Below are positions 56,090 to 64,000 of a DNA stretch of 64,000 nucleotides, one piece after another. The position numbers were made by a program, and so were the translations under genes. Position 1 is the stretch's first letter, and each line of letters begins with the position of its first letter. The notes under the pieces are model-generated. The model made no database searches. It was not told the origin of the DNA and worked only from the letters and a program-made list of their open reading frames with translations. The DNA is from Carnobacterium divergens (GTDB taxonomy: Bacteria > Bacillota > Bacilli > Lactobacillales > Carnobacteriaceae): NCBI RefSeq assembly GCF_900258435.1, contig NZ_LT992558.1, positions 1,253,246 through 1,317,245 on the forward strand, in the 5' to 3' direction.

Positions 56090-56848
56090 ATGACAAGTGC
56101 TGATTTTCGTAAAGCAGCAAGAACAACACTTAAAGGTCAATGGGGAACGTTTGCGCTCTTAACCTTGTTATCAGGTTTGATCAATTATTTTATTACAGCC
56201 ATTTTAGGAGCTCTTTTTCATGACAATTCAACCATTATTTGGTTGTCTGGAATATTCCTAACTTTTGCATTTTCCTATGGGTTATATATTGCGGCCTTAA
56301 GAACAGTTCGAGGAGAAAAAGCAGAAGTATCTATGTTATTTAATGTTTTTAGCGAAGGGCGTTATGTACCGATGCTATTGATTAATATTGTTTCTAAACT
56401 AGTTAGCTTTATTATTAGTTTTATTATTTTTATTCCTGCCATCGGTGTAGTAGGACTGGGTGCAGTGATTGCCTTGGTGTTTACTAGTGGAACAGGAGCG
56501 TCGATGCCACAAGGCGCTGTGGCGACTAGCGGGGTTGGAGCTTTACTTGGCTTAACAACGATTTTAACACTTGTTGCAGTTGGATTTTCGCTTATAATTG
56601 GAGCCTACTTCCAAATCGTAGTCCAAGCACGTTATGATTTCCCTCAATTAGGATTTGGCGATTTATTCAAATATGTAAACCAATTGCTAAAAGGAAAAAT
56701 TTGGGCATTGTTTGTTTTACAATTGTCATTTATTGGCTGGTATTTACTTAGTGTAGTTGGATTCTTCATTCCATTACTTTGGGTATTTCCTTATAATCAA
56801 GTAGCTATTACAGAATTTTATGTTGTAGCGAAAAGTGAATTAAATTAA
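56090..56848 (+). CDS. DUF975 family integral membrane protein
   Basis: A 252-residue membrane protein with about six hydrophobic segments and the DUF975 start (ADFRKAARTTLKGQWGTFALL) and end (PYNQVAITEFYVVAK). Function unknown. The ATG at 56090 is 9 nt after GAAAGG; ATGs at 56081 and 56084 abut that site. It follows the M42 gene by 18 nt and is likely cotranscribed. Confidence 0.88.
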   Translation: MTSADFRKAARTTLKGQWGTFALLTLLSGLINYFITAILGALFHDNSTIIWLSGIFLTFAFSYGLYIAALRTVRGEKAEVSMLFNVFSEGRYVPMLLINIVSKLVSFIISFIIFIPAIGVVGLGAVIALVFTSGTGASMPQGAVATSGVGALLGLTTILTLVAVGFSLIIGAYFQIVVQARYDFPQLGFGDLFKYVNQLLKGKIWALFVLQLSFIGWYLLSVVGFFIPLLWVFPYNQVAITEFYVVAKSELN

Positions 56849-56854
56849 AGAATC

Positions 56855-56893
56855 AAAAAGCCTTAAGCAATATTTTTGCTTAAGGCTTTTTAT
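56855..56893. terminator. Bidirectional terminator after the DUF975 gene
   Basis: A perfect 16-bp stem (56855-56870 with 56876-56891) with A and T tracts. Confidence 0.88.
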
Positions 56894-56922
56894 CAATAAT
56901 GGCGTGTCGATTTTAAACTAAA

Positions 56923-57420
56923 TTATCTAATATAAAATACATCTGCATAAGTGATTTCAGAAGATTGACTTTGATGATCCGCAACATAAGGAAGTAGCGG
57001 TTGAAAATCAATTGATTTTTCAAACTTATGAAAATCATCTGTTGATTGCCAAAAAGTCATAATTAGATAGGCCATTTTGCGTTCCGATTTTAAGAGATAC
57101 AAACAATTTAATTCAGGATGATTAACTAAAGTTGCTTTTAATTTATCAAATTGCAATAAAAAACTTTTTTCATTTTCTGGTAATAAACCGATATGTTGCA
57201 ATACTGCCATGCCGATGGGCGGCTTTTCTTGATATTGATAACGATTCACGTACCCAAAAGGGGCGTTAAAAATTGAATTGCCATTACTTTCATCCATTAA
57301 CAAATAAGTACCTGATGAATCTGCTCGTTGCATTAAGGTCATCGTACGTTCAGGATAATCGTGTAAATACGTTCTTAGATAGGGATGTGTACCGGTTGTG
57401 GTATAAACATACATACTCAT
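56923..57420 (-). CDS. HmoB-like haem-degrading monooxygenase family protein
   Basis: A 165-residue protein with an N-terminal extension (residues 1-65) and a C-terminal ABM-like ferredoxin fold (about 65-165; LYLLKSERKMAYLIMTFWQSTDDFHKF). This two-part layout and length fit HmoB/YhgC of Bacillus and the Listeria homologue Lmo2213, which open the haem ring to release iron. The Trp in TFWQS and the nearby His fit, but I cannot confirm haem-binding residues. Divergent from the HemY-like gene, which supports a haem or porphyrin role. Confidence 0.75.
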   Translation of the reverse strand: MSMYVYTTTGTHPYLRTYLHDYPERTMTLMQRADSSGTYLLMDESNGNSIFNAPFGYVNRYQYQEKPPIGMAVLQHIGLLPENEKSFLLQFDKLKATLVNHPELNCLYLLKSERKMAYLIMTFWQSTDDFHKFEKSIDFQPLLPYVADHQSQSSEITYADVFYIR

Positions 57421-57646
57421 AATTTACCTCCATAATAGTCAGTTGTGATTACACTTCATAGTATACACTGCTTGATGCAAGAAGTGTATTGAAATCTGTT
57501 AGAAAATTAAGAGAAATAATATTAATAAAAATTATAAAAATAAGCACTTTAATTATATGTGAAAAAGAGCTTAAAGATGGTTTCCTTTTTCAACAAAAAC
57601 AAGTAAAATAAAGGTACTTTGGAAGCATACTGGAGGTTGGATAAAA

Positions 57647-59050
57647 ATGGAGCGAGCTAAAAAAAGAATTGCAATCATTGGTGGAGGGATTACAGGTTTA
57701 ACAGCAGCTTACCGAATTGAACAAGAAATTCAAAGAGAAAATTTACCATTCGAACTGATTTTATTGGAAGGATCAACAAGAATCGGTGGCAAAATACATA
57801 CCATTAAAGTAGAAGACCGCTATATTGATACAGGAGCAGAATCCATTGATGTACGTTACTCGGATGCGCTGAATTTAATTAAAGAATTGGGAATAGAAGA
57901 CCGGTTGATTTTTAGTCAAGGAAACAAGCCGGATGTTTACTTTTATAATCAACTGCATAGCTTAGATTATCCAACTTATAAAGGTATTCCTATTAGGCGA
58001 AAAGACATTTGGAAAAATCAAATTTTAACCTTTCATGGAAAAGTTGCTAGTTACAAAGATTTTATTCAACCTAAAATAACATTAGAACAAGATATTTCAG
58101 TCAGTAAATTTTTAAGAAAACGTTTAGGAGAAGAGCAGGTCGAACATGTTGTTGAACCCTTCTTTTCTAAAATTTATGCAGGTGATTTAGATGAAATGGG
58201 CATTATCAGCTCAAATGAATCCATCTATAAAATCCATCAAAAATATCGGAGTTTATCGAAAGGGCTCGCAAAATATCCTGAACTTTTAGATGGGGACGGT
58301 AATTACGCAACCTTTGATAAAGGGTTGTCGGTGCTAACTGGAAAACTTGAAGAGTTATTAAAATGTCATATCCAATTTAGCAAAAAAGTGTTTGAAATTA
58401 AAAAAAGTGTGGAAGAAACGTATATTTTAGACATTAACCGCAAAGAACAGATGCGCGTGGGAGCTGTTATTATAGCAACACCAGCAACCGAATACCGTAA
58501 TCTTTTTAAAAATACCGAGTTGACGGAATTCTTCAATCAAATTGTGACAGCATCAATTGGGTTTATTCTATTGAGTTTCCCAAAAGGAGCAATCAAAAAT
58601 CAACCAACCGGGTTTGGTTTTGTTACACCGCGAAGAGATGCCTCTCACGTGACGTCAGCGGTCTTGTTGGATAAAAAATGGCCCGTACTCAACACGACAG
58701 ATGAAACGCTTGTTGGCGTTAATTTTGGCCGACGAGGAGAAGATTCACTCGTCTCATTAAGCAATCAAGAAGTTGAAAAATATATTTTGGAAGACTTACA
58801 GAAAATACTTGGAATTGATACACCTCCTAACTATCATATTATTTCGAGATGGCCAAACGCGATTCCTCAATACACGACGCAACATGACGAAAGAAAAGCA
58901 AAAGTCAGTCAATTATTAGAAAAAAATTTCCCTGGCATTTATATTGGTGGAAATGGCTTTGGTGGGTTTGGTATTAACCAATGTGTGGAACAAGCGAACG
59001 GGATAAGTGAAAGCATTATTGCATTTATGAAAAAACAAAATTGTATTTAA
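57647..59050 (+). CDS. hemY: Coproporphyrinogen III / protoporphyrinogen oxidase (HemY/CgoX type)
   Basis: A 467-residue FAD amine-oxidase-fold enzyme. FAD-binding motif IIGGGITGLTAAYRIE is at residues 10-25, followed by GSTRIGGKI, and the C-terminal FAD motif is GIYIGGNGFGGFGINQCVEQ. In Firmicutes such enzymes oxidise coproporphyrinogen III to coproporphyrin III in haem synthesis. No other haem synthesis gene is in the window, so it may act in a partial pathway or salvage, or be a flavin oxidase with another substrate. Confidence 0.9.
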   Translation: MERAKKRIAIIGGGITGLTAAYRIEQEIQRENLPFELILLEGSTRIGGKIHTIKVEDRYIDTGAESIDVRYSDALNLIKELGIEDRLIFSQGNKPDVYFYNQLHSLDYPTYKGIPIRRKDIWKNQILTFHGKVASYKDFIQPKITLEQDISVSKFLRKRLGEEQVEHVVEPFFSKIYAGDLDEMGIISSNESIYKIHQKYRSLSKGLAKYPELLDGDGNYATFDKGLSVLTGKLEELLKCHIQFSKKVFEIKKSVEETYILDINRKEQMRVGAVIIATPATEYRNLFKNTELTEFFNQIVTASIGFILLSFPKGAIKNQPTGFGFVTPRRDASHVTSAVLLDKKWPVLNTTDETLVGVNFGRRGEDSLVSLSNQEVEKYILEDLQKILGIDTPPNYHIISRWPNAIPQYTTQHDERKAKVSQLLEKNFPGIYIGGNGFGGFGINQCVEQANGISESIIAFMKKQNCI

Positions 59051-59175
59051 ATTAGAATGTTTTATATAAATATCCAACTAAACCCTCTCTTTGAAAGAAA
59101 AAAAGTCTTTTTTATTTATCTTTTAACGGGTGTGGTGTATGGTAATTATGAAGTGTTTGAAAGGAGAGAATAGAG

Positions 59176-59922
59176 ATGAACGTAACCGTTTTAGGATATT
59201 GGGGCGGCTATCCCTTTAAAAACGAAGGAACAAGTGCTTATTTAGTTGAATCTGAAGGGTATCATTTATTAGTAGATGCTGGAAGTGCTTCTCTGATTGC
59301 TTTAGAGCAACATCTAGATCCGTTAGAATTAGATGCTGTTATCTTGTCTCACTATCATCACGATCATATCGCTGATGTAGGAGTGCTCCAATTTTTAAGA
59401 CAATTGAAGCGGAAAAAACAGGGCGAAGATCGGGCGCCTATTTTGCCGATTTATGCCCATACAGAAAATGAGCAAGGATTTAAAGGCTTAACCTTAGAAC
59501 GCGTTTCAGAGGGGATTGCTTACGAAGAACACCATAAAACTTATATTGGACCGTTTGAGATAACCTTTATGAAAACGTTGCATCCAGTTCCTTGTTTTGC
59601 AATGCGAATAGAGGAAGTCAAGACAGGTAAAGTGTTAGTGTATACAGCAGATTCTGGTTATTTAGCTGATTTTATTCCATTTTCAAAGGGAGCAGATGTA
59701 TTATTAGCAGATACAAACTTCTTTGAGGGAATGGAAAACCACCGTGTGCATATGACTTCAGTAGAAGTGGCTCGGATTGCCAAAGAAGCAAAAGTATCTA
59801 AGTTAGTGTTAACGCATTTGCCACAAACTGGCGACTTAGAATTGTTAAAAGCAGAGGCCATTAATCACGCGGGGAATACAGAAGTTTTATTAGCGAAAAA
59901 AGATTTAGTAATAGAATTATAA
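59176..59922 (+). CDS. MBL-fold metal-dependent hydrolase (YhfI-like)
   Basis: A 248-residue metallo-beta-lactamase-fold protein with the zinc motif SHYHHDHIAD (about residues 58-67), a later His in LHPVPCFAMR, Asp in YTADSG and a terminal TH in LTHLPQ. It resembles the RNase Z-like hydrolase YhfI, which lies before the lipoate ligase gene in Bacillus as here. Substrate unknown. GGAG precedes the ATG; lipoate ligase follows after 21 nt. Confidence 0.87.
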   Translation: MNVTVLGYWGGYPFKNEGTSAYLVESEGYHLLVDAGSASLIALEQHLDPLELDAVILSHYHHDHIADVGVLQFLRQLKRKKQGEDRAPILPIYAHTENEQGFKGLTLERVSEGIAYEEHHKTYIGPFEITFMKTLHPVPCFAMRIEEVKTGKVLVYTADSGYLADFIPFSKGADVLLADTNFFEGMENHRVHMTSVEVARIAKEAKVSKLVLTHLPQTGDLELLKAEAINHAGNTEVLLAKKDLVIEL

Positions 59923-59943
59923 GAAAAAAAGGAGCAACTAGTT

Positions 59944-60951
59944 ATGTATTTTGTAGACAACAATGAGATTACAGATCCACGAATTAACTTGGCAATTGAA
60001 ACATTTTTGTTGAAAGAAATGAATTTAGACGAACCGATTTTACTTTTTTACATTAATGAACCTTCAATTATTATTGGGCGTAATCAAAATACGATTGAAG
60101 AAATTAACACACAATATGTTGAAGAAAATAAGATTCATGTGGTGCGTCGTCTATCAGGCGGAGGCGCTGTGTATCATGATTTTGGCAACCTATCCTTTAG
60201 TTTTATCATGCCTGATGATGGCAACTCATTCCGTGATTTCGGGAAATTTACAAAACCTGTGATTGCTTCATTGCATCAAATGGGTGTTGAGGGTGCAGAA
60301 TTAAAAGGACGAAATGATTTAGTGATTGACGATAAAAAGTTTTCAGGCAATGCGATGTATGCAACAAGTGGCAGAATGTTTGCTCATGGTACGATTATGT
60401 TTGATAGTGATATTGAAGCAGTTGTAGGAGCTTTAAAAGTCCGCAAAGATAAAATTGAATCAAAGGGAATCAAGTCAATCAGAAGTCGTGTTACGAATAT
60501 CAAACCGTTTTTAAGTGATGAGTATCAATACATTTCAACAAAAGAATTTAGAAATCAGCTGTTGTTGAGTATTTTTGATGTAACCGACCGTAGCCAAGTA
60601 AAAGAATATCATTTGACAGAAGCGGATTGGAATCGAATCCATGAAATTTCAAATGACTATTATGGGAATTGGGATTGGAATTATGGGAAATCACCTAAGT
60701 TTGAGTTAAATCGTCGTCAACGCTTTCCGATTGGATCCGTTGAATTTAAGATGAATGTGGAAAACGGGCTTTTAAAAGAAGTAAGAATTTTTGGAGATTT
60801 CTTTGGTTTGGGTGAAATTTCAGACGTGGAGAAACTGTTAGAAAATGTAAAATATGAACGTAACGCAATCAACGACGTATTAGAAAAAGTAGACATTAAG
60901 CGTTACTTTGGAAATATCGAAAAAGAGGATTTATTAAATTTAATCTATTAA
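59944..60951 (+). CDS. lplA: Lipoate--protein ligase
   Basis: A 335-residue enzyme that activates lipoate with ATP and attaches it to E2 and GcvH proteins. It has the lipoate-binding motif RRLSGGGAVYHDFGNLSFSF (about residues 71-90) and the catalytic Lys region DDKKFSGNAMY (about 129-139), plus the C-terminal accessory domain. Usual length for the LplA/LplJ two-domain type. AAGGAG precedes the ATG. Confidence 0.95.
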   Translation: MYFVDNNEITDPRINLAIETFLLKEMNLDEPILLFYINEPSIIIGRNQNTIEEINTQYVEENKIHVVRRLSGGGAVYHDFGNLSFSFIMPDDGNSFRDFGKFTKPVIASLHQMGVEGAELKGRNDLVIDDKKFSGNAMYATSGRMFAHGTIMFDSDIEAVVGALKVRKDKIESKGIKSIRSRVTNIKPFLSDEYQYISTKEFRNQLLLSIFDVTDRSQVKEYHLTEADWNRIHEISNDYYGNWDWNYGKSPKFELNRRQRFPIGSVEFKMNVENGLLKEVRIFGDFFGLGEISDVEKLLENVKYERNAINDVLEKVDIKRYFGNIEKEDLLNLIY

Positions 60952-60980
60952 AAAAAGAGAAGCCGTAGCTTCTCTTTTTT
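60951..60980. terminator. Bidirectional terminator between lplA and trpS
   Basis: A perfect 13-bp stem AAAAAAGAGAAGC with GCTTCTCTTTTTT around a 4-nt loop; abuts the trpS stop. Confidence 0.88.
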
Positions 60981-62063
<1,083 letters not shown>

Positions 62064-62081
62064 TTAATTATACGCTAAATT

Positions 62082-62435
62082 TCACAAATAGTAACCTAAA
62101 AGTGCGAATAAACTGATGATTAATAATAAGGCACCTGAGATTAAAAAGGTTCTAAAGCCAGTTCCTACTGATTTAGAAAGTGGTTTTACTTCTAATTTTT
62201 CCTCGCTTCTTTTAACAAGGTGAAGACTTTTTCTCATACTATAATTAAAGAAATCGAAAACACCAGAAGAAAGAGTCAACCAAAGCAGAGCAAAAATCAG
62301 TAAAATACCAGCAATAAAAAAGAGGCTATTTGATGTTTCTAAGAGGCTGATTGATTGCAGCGTGATAAGTTGCCAAACAAAGCTTGCAATCAATGACAAA
62401 ATGATTAAAATTAAGGGTTTATTTTTCATATTCAT
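62082..62435 (-). CDS. DUF3899 family small membrane protein
   Basis: A 117-residue protein with two hydrophobic segments at the N-terminus (about residues 6-28 and 36-58) and one at the C-terminus (about 95-117), separated by a basic and acidic loop. This resembles DUF3899, often found beside trpS. Function unknown. AGGAGG lies 11 nt before the first ATG (second ATG at 62429). Confidence 0.75.
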   Translation of the reverse strand: MNMKNKPLILIILSLIASFVWQLITLQSISLLETSNSLFFIAGILLIFALLWLTLSSGVFDFFNYSMRKSLHLVKRSEEKLEVKPLSKSVGTGFRTFLISGALLLIISLFALLGYYL

Positions 62436-62627
62436 GTTTTTTATTTCCTCCTAATAGGAAAATCTACTTAATTTAATTTACCCTAAAATTTGTTTTAAAA
62501 CAATATAATGACTTCAAAAAAAATATATATTAGGGAAAACACATGAAAACAAAGCTTTTTGTCACTGTTTTTTAATAAAGTGAAAAAAAAAAAGGAAAAA
62601 TAGCAAAAAACTTTTGCATTATTCCCT

Positions 62628-62656
62628 TTGACAAGCTATTCTATATAGTATATTCT
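62628..62656 (+). promoter_or_regulatory. Promoter of the oppBC operon
   Basis: Consensus TTGACA at 62628-62633 and TATTCT at 62651-62656 with a 17-bp spacer. Confidence 0.75.
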
Positions 62657-62703
62657 TTTTTTAAGAATACGATTAAAATTATGAGTTGGAGGTGCTTGAA
62701 TCG

Positions 62704-63648
62704 ATGAAAAACTACGCAAAATTTTTAGGAACGAGAATATTCTACATGTTTTTGACATTATTCCTAATCGCATCGATTACATTCTTTTTGATGAAGCTTT
62801 TACCAGGTACACCATACAGTAACCAGGAAAAACTGTCGGAAGAACAAATTTATATTATGAATGAAAAGTATGGCTTGAATAAACCAATGGCAGAACAATA
62901 TTGGATTTATATTACCGGATTATTAAGAGGAAATTTGGGCGTATCATTCCAATTTAATAATACACCAGTAACAACGTTACTATCTTCTCGTGTTGGACCT
63001 TCCTTACAGCTAGGATTCCAAGCGATTATCCTCGGGACACTACTGGGAATTATTCTAGGAGTAATCGGGGCAATGAACCAAAATACATGGATTGACACAT
63101 CAGCCACCTTTATGGCGATATTAGGTCGATCGATTCCAAACTTTGTGTTTGCAGTATTGTTACAATTAGTGTTTGGAGTGTACTTAAAGTGGTTCCCAAT
63201 TGCGATGTGGAAAGACGGATTTGCTTCATCAGTCCTTCCAACCATAGCCTTAGCCATTTCTCCATTAGCAGATTCAGCTCGTTTTATCAGAACTGAAATG
63301 GTTGACGTTTTAAGCAGTGATTATATTGAATTAGCACGTGCTAAGGGATTGAGTCGTTGGACTGTAGCCTTTAAACATGGTGTTCGTAATGCACTAATTC
63401 CATTAGTAACCTTATTAGGTCCATTAGCAGTTGGATTAATGACAGGTTCGTTAGTCGTTGAAAATATTTTCTCAATCCCTGGAATCGGGGAACAATTTGT
63501 AAAATCAATTATGACCAATGATTACCCAACGATTATGGGTGTGACAATTCTGTTTTCTGCAATGTTAGTAGGCGTAATTTTACTTGTAGATATTTTATAT
63601 GGAATTATTGATCCACGTATTCGTGTAACTGCAGGAGGGGATAATTAA
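62704..63648 (+). CDS. oppB: Oligopeptide ABC transporter permease OppB
   Basis: A 314-residue permease of the peptide importer with six TM segments and the binding-protein-dependent permease motif (EAA loop) YIELARAKGLSRWTVAFKHGVRNALIP (about residues 215-241), preceded by the DVLSSD. ATG 62704 lies 9 nt after GGAGGTG; a TTG at 62686 overlaps that site. Stop and oppC start overlap (TAATG). Confidence 0.95.
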   Translation: MKNYAKFLGTRIFYMFLTLFLIASITFFLMKLLPGTPYSNQEKLSEEQIYIMNEKYGLNKPMAEQYWIYITGLLRGNLGVSFQFNNTPVTTLLSSRVGPSLQLGFQAIILGTLLGIILGVIGAMNQNTWIDTSATFMAILGRSIPNFVFAVLLQLVFGVYLKWFPIAMWKDGFASSVLPTIALAISPLADSARFIRTEMVDVLSSDYIELARAKGLSRWTVAFKHGVRNALIPLVTLLGPLAVGLMTGSLVVENIFSIPGIGEQFVKSIMTNDYPTIMGVTILFSAMLVGVILLVDILYGIIDPRIRVTAGGDN

Positions 63649-64000
63649 TGAGTACTCAACAAAGTGAATTAAATCAAGAACTAAAAAACTTAACCCCTGA
63701 CAGCTTTCAACCAGCTTTAGATTCTGGTTTAGCAGATAAAGAAAAAATTGCAGCACCTTCACTAAATTTCTTCCAAGATTCATGGAGACGTTTGAAAAAG
63801 AATAAAGCAGCAGTTGTCTGTTTGTTCATTTTATTATTTATTATTGCAGCATGTGCGTCAGCAAAACTAATCTCACCACATGATCCTAATAAACAAACAG
63901 TGGCATACTCAAACTTACCACCAAGAATTCCTGGAATCAACATCAACGGATTAAACGGAACAGCAAAAGTTGGCGATAAGCGTGTAGATAAATATGCCCA
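63648..64000 (+). CDS. oppC: Oligopeptide ABC transporter permease OppC (truncated by window end)
   Basis: The first 117 residues of OppC. A cytoplasmic N-terminal tail (residues 1-45) with SWRRLKKNKAAV leads into the first TM helix (about 50-70, VVCLFILLFIIAACASAKLI), and then ISPHDPNK, typical of OppC/DppC. GGAGGGG precedes the ATG at 63648. The rest lies beyond the window; oppDF probably follow. Confidence 0.92.
   Translation, partial: MSTQQSELNQELKNLTPDSFQPALDSGLADKEKIAAPSLNFFQDSWRRLKKNKAAVVCLFILLFIIAACASAKLISPHDPNKQTVAYSNLPPRIPGININGLNGTAKVGDKRVDKYA

Overview
The window looks like chromosome of a low-G+C Gram-positive coccus or rod of the order Lactobacillales. Gene order (ecsAB, ccrZ-trmB, pepA-ytpP-usp-ytpR-sftA-murC, polA-mutM-coaE-nrdR-dnaB-dnaI-thrS, infC-rpmI-rplT), strong GGAGG ribosome sites, T-run terminators and a threonine T-box fit this. 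The gene set and protein style suggest Carnobacterium or a close relative, but this is an inference; no rRNA or tRNA gene is present to settle it. No prophage, IS element, transposase, integrase or CRISPR array was seen.

Layout: 1-3 kb, a YtxH-like protein and a HIT protein (minus) facing the ecsAB ABC transporter. 3-10 kb, a 6-phospho-beta-glucosidase with a divergent LacI-type regulator, D-amino acid aminotransferase, a 14-TM drug exporter, and the ccrZ-trmB pair. 10-15 kb, a decayed small gene, two adjacent SEDS glycan polymerases (FtsW/RodA type) and a divergent LytTR/GHKL two-component pair. 15-23 kb, M42 aminopeptidase, thioredoxin, UspA, YtpR, the SftA DNA translocase and murC. 23-35 kb, a DNA replication and repair block, thrS under a T-box, a polysaccharide deacetylase and the infC-rpmI-rplT ribosomal operon with its leader.

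35.7-38.5 kb is the most unusual segment: a small MerR-acetyltransferase-hydrolase cassette bounded by a 27-bp direct repeat of the rplT 3' end (26/27 identical), which looks like the footprint of site-specific integration although no recombinase is present. It is followed by a second MerR regulator divergent from a heterodimeric ABC exporter. Both MerR-linked promoters have the 19-bp spacer typical of MerR-activated promoters.

43-46 kb carries the anaerobic ribonucleotide reductase nrdDG, with two candidate NrdR boxes upstream; the nrdR gene is 16 kb away in the same window. 46-51 kb is a BceRS-BceAB type antimicrobial peptide sensing and resistance module. 51-57 kb has two tandem OppA lipoproteins, a second M42 peptidase and a DUF975 membrane protein. 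57-61 kb groups a HmoB-like haem monooxygenase, a HemY/CgoX-type oxidase, an MBL-fold hydrolase and a lipoate ligase. The window ends with trpS and a DUF3899 protein (minus) and the start of oppBC, which together with the OppA proteins would make an oligopeptide importer feeding the two M42 peptidases.
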